A stretch of 64,000 nt of DNA from contig JAJEKV010000407.1 in the NCBI GenBank assembly GCA_021234155.1, positions 1 through 64,000 of the forward strand. Direction: 5' to 3'. This DNA is from Isoetes taiwanensis. Taxonomy: Eukaryota; Streptophyta; Lycopodiopsida; Isoetales; Isoetaceae. Below the pieces are notes generated by a model, which was given only the letters and a program-made list of their open reading frames with translations, did no database searches and was not told where the DNA came from. Shown piece by piece: positions 11,925 to 23,039 of this stretch; positions within the stretch are counted from its first letter, which is position 1, and every line of letters starts with the position of its first letter. A program made the position numbers and the translations under genes.

Positions 11925-12215
11925 GGGCATTTTGTGAATTTTATGAAAAGTTAGGGGTATTCCATCAATTTCTTCTATTGTTCAGAATTGTCATACGTTG
12001 AACAAGGGCTTTTAGTCAAATATTACAAAAGTTAGGGGCATTCTTTGAATTTCATTAAAAGTTAGCGGTATTTTATGAAATAAAACAAAAGTTAAGGGCA
12101 TTTTATGAAAACATAAGAAATACAAATACATGTATTTAGGGGCATTTTATGAATTTTTAAAAAGTTAGGGGTAAACTGTGAATTTTGCATAAAGTTAGGG
12201 GTATTTTGTAGTTTT
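11925..12215 (+). repeat. Subterminal aaagttagggg repeats of MULE-1
   Basis: At least six units of (a)aaagttagggg(c/t)attt followed by tgaattt or tgaaa occur before the right terminus, with only one or two at the left end. Arrays of short subterminal repeats are common transposase-binding regions in MULEs; that role here is inferred. Confidence 0.75.
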
Positions 12216-12219
12216 TCCC

Positions 12220-12228
12220 TATTTTATT
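12220..12228. repeat. 9-bp target-site duplication, right copy (MULE-1)
   Basis: TATTTTATT directly after the right end, identical to 9950-9958. Removing the element and one copy restores an open reading frame across the junction. Confidence 0.92.
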
Positions 12229-13818
12229 TATCTGGAGGAGGGGAATTATGGTGAAGTTAAAGATGAGAAGGGAAACAAAATTGAAGTCAAAGACTATCTA
12301 CGGCTACTCACGAATTATTCATATCGACCTTTGAACTCGATGCATCTTATGGACTTGCAGAGATTGTTAAAGGAGATCATGGAATGCACAATGTTTATTA
12401 AGGCGACAAGAGATTATACTGGCAGTTGTGTCATGAAAACAAGAGCCATGGAGTTGAAGATCAGCACTGTTGAGCGTGCACTTTCCAAATATCTGAAGGA
12501 TGCGAAGAAACTCAAATTTGAGAATATGTCTGAAGTGAGACAAGTTTATCCCATATTCACAGAAAACTTGATACTCATGTTCGCAAACAATGTCAGTAAT
12601 TGGGCAGAGAGCTGCAAAGAAGCAGAGAAGGAAAACCTTCCAGATTCCCTCGTTGCTAAGACTAACGAGTATTTGCATGGATGGTGGAGGAGGGTTCTAA
12701 GGCAATCAAGTGCTACCATGTCAGTTCTCTCAGTATGTGTGTTGTGGTTGTCAATACATCTGCATGTGTTGTGGGATATGATTTCGGGCACCAAAAAAAG
12801 TGGACCATGGAGGAATATCAGAAGTTCTTGGATCATATTAGTATACTAACAGACCAATAACTCTACTGGATCACATCATGAGTTGGGTTTGGATTGTTTA
12901 AGTGAATGCTTAGCTGCCATGAAAATGATAGGCATTGGTAGTCAAGTTTGGATCGGTGTATATCAGGACCATAATACAAAGAATGCTTCACATCTAGAGT
13001 CCAAGAACTTCAACTTGTGCTGGTGATGTATGTGGCTAGAGACCAAGCGGCTTCTGTGCCCTAGATGAACTAAATCTATGCTTCATGAACGTAAACGATC
13101 CTCAAGAACATTCAAAAATTTCCCAACAATTAAGAGAACCAGAGGGTATCGAAAAAAACTTGCCAGACTTGGAATGCACTGTAGGTAACAACTTTTGAAA
13201 TCAGACATATGCCCAATTTAATTAAATATCATTCTTGTAACACGTTTACTTCCCTTCCAACATATTGGTTATATCATCCCCGGCGCGGAAAAGGGCTGGG
13301 GGAAGGTTATGTGCTCTCTTGTTGAATCAATTGAAATCTAGGACATAAAACTAGGATTGTACAGGAAGATCATGAACCCGGAAGGGAGCTTAGGGCAGAT
13401 GGTATATACAGAGACAATCAAACCAATACGACCCGAATAACACTCTGCAAATTTAGAATAGGGAACTACAAGCTGGTGATAGAGACAGAGAGATGCGAAA
13501 GGCCCATGATACCAAGGGAAAGTATGCAAGCTCTGTGACATGGCAGAAATTGAGGGGCGTCTATGGAATAAGTGTCCCACTTATACAGAAATAAGACTAA
13601 AATTGGATCGTCATTATTCCTTCTTTGCAAAAACAATAGATGAGATGCAGTCCGTGCTCCGGGTAAGCAAAAGCTCAGTGACATCCCAATTAAAGAAAGC
13701 CGCCAGTATTGGATCGAAGGACCTCCAATTTTTTCAAAAAGAAGAAAGAAAGCATTGATGATTTGGCAACGATAATTTAGTTTCTACCCTGTATGTGATC
13801 CAAGGCAGTTCGAAGTTT

Positions 13819-14191
13819 CAAAATGTAACGGGCCCATGGTAGACCACTCGAGTATTCGAACCTTGAATGTGCCTGTGGGGCGTTCCCGAGACATCGGCAT
13901 AAATGGGTAGAAGTGACTACTCATAAACGTTTAGACGGTTTTGCCCAGTTGGTTAAGGGCATGTCGGTTAGGAAAGTTACAGTTGGTATCGAGAAAGGTG
14001 TCTCGAAGTTCGAAGTCTCTATGGATGCCTATATGCATGGGTAATTTGCAAAAACTTGGTAATTATTGTGACATGGTATAGCCTTGGATGCTCGAGGACG
14101 AGCATAGTTCTAGTGGGAGAGACTGTAACGGGCCCATGAACGGTTTTGCCCAGTTGGTTAAGGGCATGTCGGTTAGGAACGTTACACAAAA
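13819..14191 (+). mobile_element. Complete 363-bp miniature LTR retroelement with CAAAA target duplication
   Basis: The element occupies 13824-14186. The 5' LTR (13824-13981, 158 bp) begins TGTAACGGGCCCATG and ends GTTACA. The 3' LTR (14124-14186, 63 bp) has the same start and end but lacks about 95 bp of the middle. The flanks are CAAAA (13819-13823) and CAAAA (14187-14191), the usual 5-bp duplication. Directly after the 5' LTR, ttggtatcgagaaagg resembles a primer site for initiator-Met tRNA. Just before the 3' LTR the plus strand reads MLEDEHSSSGRD, the kind of peptide that ends plant gypsy polyproteins. No coding capacity remains. Confidence 0.8.
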
Positions 14192-14397
14192 GCCACTTCA
14201 AATGGACCAAAATTTGCAAAGCATAAAGGGAACTCAAAATATGAAAACGTGGAACCTAAACAAGATAGAAAGGCAGAGATTGAGAAGACGCCTCCATACG
14301 AGGTAAAGATGGAGGAAAATACAGAGTTGGGCTCCCAATATTTCATGGACACGCAACAAGGTGCACCACGGACAGAAGAACATCAAGAAGCTCAGTC

Positions 14398-14493
14398 TGT
14401 TGAAGTTCGGTCTGACCCTTGAGATTTCTTTGTTATTTATGGAAGTGTTGAAGTTCGGTCTGACCCTTAAGATTTCTTTGTTATCTATAGAAG
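14398..14493. repeat. Two-copy 48-bp tandem duplication
   Basis: The unit tgttgaagttcggtctgacc and the following 28 bases occur twice, 14398-14445 and 14446-14493, with three or four differences. Confidence 0.85.
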
Positions 14494-15322
14494 TATTTAG
14501 TGAAAGAATTTGCCTGAAATTGGGCGCCTGTCCAATTTCCTTGTTGTATTATATGTTATAATATTTATGCCACTTCTGTGTGTGAACTTTTTCCAATCAT
14601 ACGATTATTGTATCCCATTTGGTTATTCTAAATACACTCTATTCTAGGCACTAGCTAGCATTTGGATACATAGGGACTCACAGCAAGTTCTTTTATAATG
14701 AAATTGTGCTTTTTCTCTAAGCATACTTATACAAGAGATTTATTGTGGTGGCCAACCCGCGACAACATTTCTCTCTAATGATTCATTCGATTGAACTCAC
14801 TAATGTCAAATATTTAATAATGCAATTTTTAACACACCAAATAAATTATGCCTTTGTTGCAGGCTTATATATTATGTCCAAGAACCGTGATCCATTCCTT
14901 CATTAGCACATAAATCTCATGCATTCCTTTTAGCCTTTTAAGCTCACCCTTCAACTATTTTGGGTTCTCGCCCTTGTCCAACTTGAAACATATAGGGCTC
15001 CATCCAAGAGGCGACCAAGTATATAAGTTCCCATGTCATACCCCTTGGTCCGCCCGATCAAGTGGGTTGTGCATCCGCATGCATCCGAATAATGTACTCT
15101 ATAGTAGTAAGAATATGCCCGCTTGTTTCCAACCGATGTCACAATTACAAGATGCTACTTTGTTTCCTCCATCGACACTATCTTCCTCGCGCGGTCCGGC
15201 CTCGCACTATCCAAAATTTGAGTTTTGACTTTTGTTCTTCGCCGTCAGGAAGCCCGCTTCCCCCATATCCAACCTTCTACTTCCATTTCGACCTTAGACT
15301 CTAGTACATATGCCTCCTTCGC

Positions 15323-15915
15323 TGCCTTTGTTAAGATTTGCATGCCTGTTGTTTGGTTCGATCCCTGTGTGATGGAACCTCGCATTCTCTTCTGGTTCTC
15401 TCTATGGTTTACACGATCATCTATATTTCGCTTTTATAGAGAAATTGTTTTCGTTCTAACCTTTATATTGCTACTCCTTCGGATGTATTAAATTATGATT
15501 AGACACACAATTTTTCTACTAAAACATTATTTTATTTTTCCATCAAAATTGCCCTGACAGCGACGTACCACCCAATAATCTTTTGAGCTCCTTTGTATTG
15601 TAACAGTCCTTAAGTGGCCAGTACCATTATAATCCAAAGGAGTCTACTCAAAAGATTATTGGATGGTACGTCGCTGTCAGGGGATTCAATTTTGATGGAA
15701 AAATAGAATAATGTTTTAGTAGAAAAATTGTGTGTTTAATCATAATTTAATACATTTGAAGGAGTAGCAATATAAAGGTTCGGGATGGAATAATTTCTTT
15801 ATAAAAGCTAAATACGGATGATCGTGTAAATCGTAGAGAGAAGCGGAAGAGAATGGGAGGTTCCATCACACAGGGATCAAACCAGGCAACATTCGTACAA
15901 ATCTTAACAAAGGCA
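15323..15915. repeat. Large foldback: inverted arms of ~280 bp around a short spacer
   Basis: The sequence from 15323 (tgcctttgttaagattt) to about 15605 recurs as its reverse complement from about 15633 to 15915. The shared blocks are in mirror order: the tgtgtgatggaacc block, acgatcat, tatattgctactcctt, aaattatgatta, the aaaacattatt block, gacagcgacgtacca and caataatcttttgag. Arms look roughly 85-90% identical, closer together toward the centre. The spacer near 15605-15633 contains cttaag. No terminal TG/CA and no convincing target duplication are seen. A transcript would fold into a hairpin several hundred base pairs long. Confidence 0.85.
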
Positions 15916-16639
15916 TATATGCATTTATTTTATATATATGTGCATGCTTGGCATGCATATAGAATGGACAGCTTATAAGCAAAGTTTTTACCTTTATAGA
16001 AGAGGATTTTGCCAGAGAGGGATTGCACTTGAAGGATTGTGGGATCAAGTGAGGATGCTAGAGATCAAACGTCTTTTTCAGGTGAAGTTCAGTTTCGATT
16101 GATTGGATTCTATGATATTGCATATGTTGATAAAAATTTAGATTCTTTATCTCTTCGCCAAGGGCATTGATCTTTGTAGTATTATGGCTTGAGATTTGAT
16201 TAAATTGATTAGAGATTTATATGGCTATCTAAAGTAGTTATTCTAGAAAGTTATTTTGATTTCATCTGAGGCAAATTCTGCATTAAATTGTGAAGACCAA
16301 CACAAATTCTGAATTGCAAGTGGGCATGGACAAATCAATCTGGAACTGCCAGAAAATGGTCGGATTTACATGGGCAAGTGCCACTTTGGCTGAATCAAAT
16401 GTGGATATGATTCAACTTTGGGAATAATCAAGGAGCTCTATCAAAAACTCCAACTTGGAAAGAAAGCAAGAAAACATGTCAAAATTGCCATAGAAGAAGC
16501 CGATTTGATGATTAAATGCAAGCTGGGACTGTTTGGTGCCTCTGGAAAGTGTTTTGCTCATCGAAAATCTGCTGGAAAATATGAGAAACAATGGATTATC
16601 TTTGATTTGCAAGGAAAAGTGCCGAATTGACAAAAGATA

Positions 16640-16828
16640 TGAATAGCGGAAGCATATATTGATCTGAGTGACTGGAATAGCCCCAGCCTTGGCTTGCACA
16701 TTTATAGAATGAATTATGAAGAGGTGTGTCTGATCATGGAGATGTGTCTCTTAGAGAGATGACCATTCAGCCCAAAGGGCATGCCACATCAACGATCCAT
16801 ACCAAGAGGTGCAAGATCATCCTCAACA
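16640..16828 (-). repeat. Copia-like LTR (3' LTR of the 16.6-23.3 kb element)
   Basis: On the minus strand it begins TGTTGAGGATGATC and ends CCGCTATTCA. It is preceded by atgggagtg, matching the purine-rich tract plus TGTTGAG start common in plant copia elements. It matches 23040-23288 closely but lacks about 66 bp of that copy, the missing part being bounded by aatgat/aatga repeats. Confidence 0.6.
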
Positions 16829-17089
16829 CACTCCCATGATCTAGCATCTCTATAATATAGCATATCTAATATATCACCTAAGGTTCAATGACCAGATAAG
16901 ATTGTTGATTCTTCCAATCAACTTGTCTTCTAGTTCGGCGATTGTCTGCTTGGAGTCCCAATCACCCTTTAGTGACGTCTTCTTATCTGCATTCACAGAC
17001 CTTAGTTCTAGAAACCTAAGTCTTCGTCATCTTCAATTATAGCGAAGCTCTTGAGTTCAGGTTCTTTAGATTTTGATTCATCAATTTTC

Positions 17090-17165
17090 TTCTTATGACA
17101 ATCTCGTGCCCAATGGCCAGCTTTTCCACAATAGCGGCATTTTCTTGTTTTTGGGTTGCCCCTAG
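17090..17165 (-). pseudogene. Copia gag CCHC zinc knuckle fragment
   Basis: The minus strand reads KTRKCRYCGKAGHWARDC, an exact C-x2-C-x4-H-x4-C nucleocapsid knuckle, followed by HKKKIDESKSKEPELKSFA. Such knuckles bind genomic RNA in copia gag. The frame decays downstream toward 16910. It is the C-terminal counterpart of the gag segment near 22.3 kb. Confidence 0.8.
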
Positions 17166-17994
17166 GGGGGCAAACCCTTGTTTATGTGGGCTTTTGGCAT
17201 ATCCTAAGTATATGCTAGAATATCCCTAGGATATGCTGGTGACTGCTCCAAACTTATGATTGGCTGTAAACTCTCGGTCACTTCTGTTGGTGGGCAGCCG
17301 CTCTCGAAACCGGCTAACCGGAGAGGTCTCTTGCGCAGATGGCAAGTATTTTGAGTGTGTGGGCAGCTCTCATTACGATAAATTGGCGAACTCGAAACTA
17401 GGGTTCTTCGCCTTCAGTAAGGCATGATTTTTACAATGAGCACGTAGGATTTGATTCCAAGATTCCGATGTTTAATTTCTGCAAGTAGCAGTGCTTGTGT
17501 AGAATAATAGAAACTTATACCATGTTATGGTGCAGGTTAAAGGACGGGTAATGACCTGGTATAAGCTGGAAACGATGATGTTGGAGCGGATCAATTTCTC
17601 TGGTAATGATCCAATACGAAATAATCCAGGCATTTGCATAGTTGAATTGAACGGATCCTTAAAACACCTTCTCATTCTATACTATGTCGAAGGCATAAAC
17701 TGCCGATATAGCATGTTCTTGTGTGTTTTTATTGTTATCAGACCCATAGGATTTGTCTCTCTCCAAGCTTGTGATGCCAGCAAGTCTCGAACATTACAGC
17801 ATGGTGCTGACTATATTATATGTGGCCACCAAGTTTGTAGAATTGATTTAGTTGCTGATGGCTATACCTTCTATCTACAGTTTAATGTCAAATGACTGGT
17901 TATAGTATGGTTATCCTTTGGGCATTTAAGTGAAATTTTCTTAGAGATACTTGGTACCTTTTGCAGCTTTTGATAAATCATGTGGCATTTGCAG

Positions 17995-18464
17995 GTTTTG
18001 ATGGCTACAAATAAGATATGATATTCTAGATCAAGTTTTATTGCAGCTACGGAGAATAGACCATAAAATAGAGTTTTCAAATCCTAGTGAAGAGGTTATT
18101 TATTACATTTGTGCAGAAGTCCATTTAAAGATGTACTAATGGCATGGAGGCTTGAATGACAGTCTCAGGATTCAAGAAAGATGAATCTCATGCGGGGCAT
18201 TTATCTAAAGAAGATAGTTGAAAAGATGAATGGAGCACCAAGTGCCGAGTGAAGGTAATATTCACATCCTGCAATGTTCTGGAAATGATTGCTATGACGT
18301 ACGCATCCCATTTCTATATTGATCAGGCTGTATGCAGAGACGCAGAAATGTTTGCATTGCGGGAACGACGTGTTCACGTTATGCAAGAAGATTTTGAAAC
18401 GGCAGTAGCAATTATCGAGAAAGAAACAGAGAAAAATATGTCCTTGAAGAAGCTTTGGAGGTAA
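17995..18464 (+). pseudogene. RPT6: 26S proteasome regulatory ATPase RPT6, 3'-terminal fragment
   Basis: Three exon-like blocks match the C-terminus of proteasome regulatory subunit 8 (RPT6), an AAA ATPase of the 19S base that unfolds ubiquitinated proteins. Block 1 (17995-18094), after acceptor tttgcag, reads VLMATNKI then, shifted one base, DILDQVLLQLRRIDHKIEF. Block 2 (18163-18254) reads [20 protein letters not shown] and GAPSAE. Block 3 (18327-18464) reads [20 protein letters not shown] and ends [12 protein letters not shown]. Introns of 68 and 72 bp have GT-AG ends. Lesions: a one-base insertion in block 1, loss of about six residues at the block 1/2 junction, and loss of one base in the Leu codon after SAE, creating TGA. 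The Walker A/B region is absent. The introns argue against a processed mRNA copy. Confidence 0.85.
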
Positions 18465-19099
18465 ATGCACTTTTTGTTTGTTTGTGATGCCTTTGGTGTG
18501 CTGCAACCTGTGAACAAGTTGACATTACCACAGATCATGTTTCATTTCATCAGTGGTTACACTGCTCTGGTAAGTTGCATATGCTGCCTTGTGAGGTTAC
18601 ACCATTTTTCTCTTTTTGTGTCTGCATTGGTTGCTGGCACTGAAGATGGCATCAGGGAATCTACTGCCACGTTTTCTGCATGTTTTAATGCACTCTTTTG
18701 TTAATTTCAAAACACACCTCGGTAATATCCCAATCTTCTTTTCAGGTCAGGCAGCAGGGTTTTCAAAGTGGGATGGTAATGTGCCTGGGCTTGCATCTTA
18801 TGCCTGGGCTTGCTAGGGTTTGCCTCATCTGAATTGTATGTGAGTAATGTCATGGAATGTGATTGAAATCCAAAGAACTTCTATTTAAATTGCTTCAGGA
18901 TCTGGCAGGTATGGCAAAGAAGCACATAGAGGTTCATTCGGCAAAGAACCAGGTAAAGCTTCACCCCAAATATATTTGCAGCTGGCTTGGCGACAAATTC
19001 AACTTCTCTTTTATCTTTGGGTTTCTGGTTTGGTTCTTAAGATTTTCATTCTTTCTGCCACTGTTATGTCTGAATATGGATAGATTAGATTAGTAGGGG

Positions 19100-20340
19100 T
19101 GGTTTTATTGGTAGTTAAACTGCTATTGTTGCCTTGGGCATATTGCTTGTCCCGACTTGTCCTAGTTGTGCCCTACATTATGCTGCACAAAGTATTGTGG
19201 AAACGCCTTGTACGGGAGGGTTCAATTCCCTCTAGTTCTTCTTCTTATCTGAGGGTAGCAGTTCGTGGTAATATGGCATCATGGTAATATACATGTGTTG
19301 GTTTGAATGTAGCAGTAGTGATGCGTGGTCATTTCAATCTAAAGTGCCACATGACATTGACTTGCATATTGACTTCAATGTTGACTAGATACAATGGTTG
19401 CACAATCATATGGTGACGTGGATGATTTCAAGAATAGCCATACCCACAAGGACATGCAAGAGTATCCCATGCAGACATTTACGCAATCATTTGTATTTGA
19501 GAACACCCAGCAGCAGCAGAATAGGAAGCCTTAGCATAGCTGCAACCACGCTTTTTATTCACTGCAACAAAATCAACATTTCAGACTCTGAAACGAAAAG
19601 ATCGAGTGCAACATAGATACGCGGACAAATTTTATGGAGAGTTCGTTACCACAGTTTAAATAGAATATCCCTGAAGCATGGTACTCTTAGTAAATGTTAA
19701 CAAGGTTCTGCCATCGGAACAAAATATGGCAGGCTTTGCTGGAATAAAAGCTCGAATTGGTGATATTTTTAGCCATTGTTGCTCATACAAAATAGCTTAA
19801 ACAATTCTTCTAGCCCTTATGACTTAGAAGAAACTGCAAAGGATCAATGTGGCAAACTTGGCTCACGTTCATCCCATTATATGGTTTTAAAATTCCAATC
19901 CTTTGTATTATTTTAAAGATAATCTTGGGTACTTTGCATCCAAAAGCAGGAATATTTGTAGCTCCATGCACCTTTATATAAGGACTTAAAAAATTCCTAT
20001 AGGAATAAAATGCATTACAAACCTTAGTGTCAAGCGTCACCAGAACTACCCTGCAGAAAAGGGCCATTATGTGTGTCTTTTTAACATAACTGTAATTGTT
20101 ATGCCCTGCAACTCTTGAAATGTCTATAGGTTGTTCCAACATGTGTGGGACCATGTATTAACTTTCCTCTTAGGTTCAAGAACCGACCAATTTACATGGC
20201 AATAAATAAGCTAATGGTTCACTTGATATGATTCACATCTAGAGTTACGATTGTCCCTTCTCCCCAAGTTAAATGTGGATTAAATCCTAAACTCAACTTG
20301 GTCAATCAAATAGTCAACTATATACAAAACCCCTATACAA
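19100..20340. other. Unassigned interior of the copia-like element
   Basis: Short frames only. One plus-strand segment near 18898-18954 (DLAGMAKKHIEVHSAKNQ, followed by a GT donor) looks exon-like but is unrecognised. Nothing else is supported. Confidence 0.4.
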
Positions 20341-20356
20341 TTGATCAAGAGCACTT

Positions 20357-20476
20357 AATAAGGTCTGTCTAAATTTATGAAACTGATTATAGAAATATGG
20401 TGGCTTGTAGCGGCACCTTAAAGGTTTGTAGAATAAGGTCTGTCTAAATTTATGAAACTGATTATAGAAATATGGT
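20357..20476. repeat. Identical 45-bp direct repeats 75 bp apart
   Basis: The segment starting aataaggtctgtctaaattt is present at 20357-20401 and 20432-20476 without differences. The lack of divergence suggests a recent local duplication. Confidence 0.85.
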
Positions 20477-21028
20477 AGGGGTATGGTTGAATTTAGATAA
20501 TTATTGTACAAATATAGTAGGGGATTTGGAGGAATTTATAGAACTCAGTCTACATATATGGTAGGGAGTGTACCTAGAGTTTCTAAAATTTTCCTATTAA
20601 GGGGATATTTTCTAGTATTTTAACCATATAAGAACCTTATTCTTTAACCCTGTGCATGCACATACCCTATAGACTATACATTAGCTACATCCCCCAGGGC
20701 GAAGGCCTGATTCCTATTGCAACTCTTAGCAATTTTGGTGTCTCTTACAAGGATGTATGCATGTATGTAATGTTGCATAGAGAGATATGAGAGGGACATG
20801 AATTGTACGAATAATGCATGTAAGTTTTAAGCAAATTGCCATGCTATCACCTTAAGAAATGAAATGTAACAGGCCGTTGGAATGGTCAGATAAGGTATTG
20901 ATCTTACATGAACACCAACAGCATCCTAAAAATTTTACTTTCTTCTGCATCTTGAAAAATGTACAAATCTAGGTGCCATACATCAAGATAGACGTGTCCA
21001 TCAACAAATTAATGAGGTTGGGCTTCAA

Positions 21029-21112
21029 TTTGACATTGTTGTGAGCCTTGCTTGAAGAGCTTCGAAAGAATTTGACATTGTTGTGGGCCTTGCTTAAAGG
21101 GCTTCGAAAGAA
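21029..21112. repeat. Two-copy 42-bp tandem duplication
   Basis: tttgacattgttgtg(a/g)gcct and the following bases through cttcgaaagaa occur at 21029-21070 and 21071-21112 with three differences. Confidence 0.85.
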
Positions 21113-22109
21113 TGGAGATAAAGAAATGAAAATGAAAATAAAATAAAATTAGCAATTTATGAAAGCATGTGCTTATTTAAAAGACATAGTGGTCCTCAAA
21201 TGCTTTTGAAATGATCATTAGCATTCCCTTAAAAGTAGCATCTCCCTCATATTTGTTTGAAAACACCAACTACAAGCCTAACAACTATAAAAATGGGGTT
21301 AAGTATAATCAAATCATTGTAACATGTTTCGCATATAGATCATTTCTTATCCTTAGAGTGCCTTGTTTTCATGGGAAAAAAAAATGGGAGTCTCTAATCC
21401 ATGACAATTCACTTACGTTAAGATTATTATAATTTCCCTATATTTAAATAATAAAACATGGTCCATTTGTTTTTAATAAGGAGGATGATATGGCCATGTG
21501 CATTATTACGTGAAGTTTAATTAATGTACAAGATATTGCATACACGAGATGGGGCATGATAGGTAAATGTACAATCTAAAAACAAAAGAAATCAAAATGG
21601 AGCAAAATAAACCCCCTTTTAAATCATTAATAAGCCTCAACATAAAACAAACAACAAAAAACATGAAAACACACTCTCGTGCCCCCGGAGGGCAACCCTC
21701 CGTGCACGAATGCTTTGTATTGCAGTTTGAAACATTGTTATAGGAAAACCCTCCAGCAACTACAAGGCAAGCTTGGAAACTAAGATTTGCAACACCCACA
21801 GTTTTCTTTCAAGAAAAATTTGTAAATACTTCCTCCACACAATGACCAACCCTGACAACACTGCTATTATAATTACTAGTAACCTAGCAACAATATGTTT
21901 TTACACTGAAACCATAGAGTCTATGTGTCCAGCTGGATCCTAGTCCAAGAGAAGCTCAACATCTAAGGAGGAGTTAGTAATGCAAATGGCTAACATCACC
22001 TACGCAAAATGTCAATGTCTTAAAATAGCAACTTTAATTGATTGTAAAAACATGACTTTCATGTACGATTTAAGCCATTTCACCCTCCGGCTATGGAGGG
22101 CAACCGTCC

Positions 22110-22741
22110 GTGCGCGGCACCTTGTTCTTTCTGCCATATTGTTAGTGCCATTATTTTGTTCTTCACTCCTTGTTTATCCTTTCCTTTACCAAACATTGCC
22201 ACAGAGAAAGATCTTGCTTTTGCAATATGAGCTCTTCTTCCAATAAAGAGGCAATAATCTGCTCAAAAGTAAGATGTTCTACAATTTGGAGAGTGGTTAC
22301 AGCATTACCGAAATTGCTTTCGCGTCATCTTCCTCTACTCTTGCATTGATCTGGGCTAATTGATTCATGATGGATCTTAACTCGTTTAGATGTTCAACAA
22401 GGCTTTCTCCTTCATCCATTCGAATTTCAAATAGTTTTCTCTTTAGAAGCCCTTTGAATGCTTGATTTGCGCTCCAAAGATTTGGTCGAGAGTATTCTAG
22501 ATATCTCTTGCAGATTTGGAGAAATCCACGTGGTGAATTTGCGAGTCTCCTAATCCCAATCCAGTCATGGCCATAGCTTTCTTGTTCTTTAATTCCCACT
22601 TAACAAGCTCAGCAGCATCACTTGGTTTATTCTCAGAACTATCGACGACTCCAAATAAATCTTTCTTGATTAACAAGTGTGGAAATTTTCGCCGTTGAAT
22701 TTTTCGATCACATAATATTTACCCTTGGATAGAGCATCCAT
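22110..22741 (-). pseudogene. Copia gag, N-terminal half
   Basis: The minus strand starts MDALSKGKYYVIEKFNGENF at 22741, a typical copia gag opening. After a frame change it reads LFEIRMDEGESLVEHLNELR and SIMNQLAQINARVEEDDAKA, the conserved UBN2/copia gag core, ending near 22297. It resumes in another frame as LTFEQIIASLLEEELILQ. Gag forms the particle that packages element RNA. Several shifts make this a fossil. The zinc knuckle expected next is found instead at 17.1 kb. Confidence 0.8.
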
Positions 22742-23039
22742 GATTCTTTTTCAATAATACTTTTAATGGTTTAATATGCCAATTATTTTAGTAACAATAA
22801 TATCATAGCGTTACCAAAAATAAATCAACCGTTTTAGCATACGACCAAAAAATTGTTGAGAAAAGAGGAACTGTACCATTTTTGGAACTGCCGCATTGCA
22901 CTTCTCTTTCTACAATGATTGGCAGCGATTCTTCAAGCAAATCGCAGCCCTCCCAGGTTTAGAAAATCCCGCATTAGTACATTTCTTCTTTGATTGCAAA
23001 ATCTCCTTCGTGTATGCCCAAGACTTCAAGGCTGAGATA

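Larger units (their letters stand above)
9959..12219 (+). mobile_element. MULE-1, Mutator-like DNA transposon (2,261 bp)
   Basis: The ends are inverted copies. The left end reads ggaaaaaactacaaaatacc and the right end, reverse-complemented, reads gggaaaaactacaaaatacc. The pairing continues through the taactttatgc and aattcacag blocks for roughly 80 bp. It is flanked by a perfect 9-bp duplication and encodes a broken MULE transposase in plus orientation. Its right third carries many copies of aaagttagggg(t/c)attttatgaat. A tRNA-derived short element sits inside it. A second copy lies at 34044-36284. It interrupts a coding exon of an unknown gene. Confidence 0.92.
9905..13187 (+). pseudogene. 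Unknown gene with an exon split by MULE-1
   Basis: An acceptor (ggctatag, about 9908) opens a plus-strand exon that reads TLKKASLRDYDYFI up to 9958. The same exon resumes at 12220, after the mobile element, with YLEEGNYGEVKDEKGNKIEV and continues open to about 12730 through MELKISTVERALSKYL, KENLPDSLVAKTNEYLHGWW and QSSATMS. After a frame change it goes on with YDFGHQKKWTMEEYQKFLDH, WIGVYQDHNTKNASHL and CALDELNLCFMNVNDPQEHS. A donor (gtaggtaac) near 13187 fits an exon end. The combined exon would exceed 1 kb. A few frameshifts exist besides the insertion. The family is not recognised; charged helical segments are visible but no catalytic motif. Confidence 0.5.
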
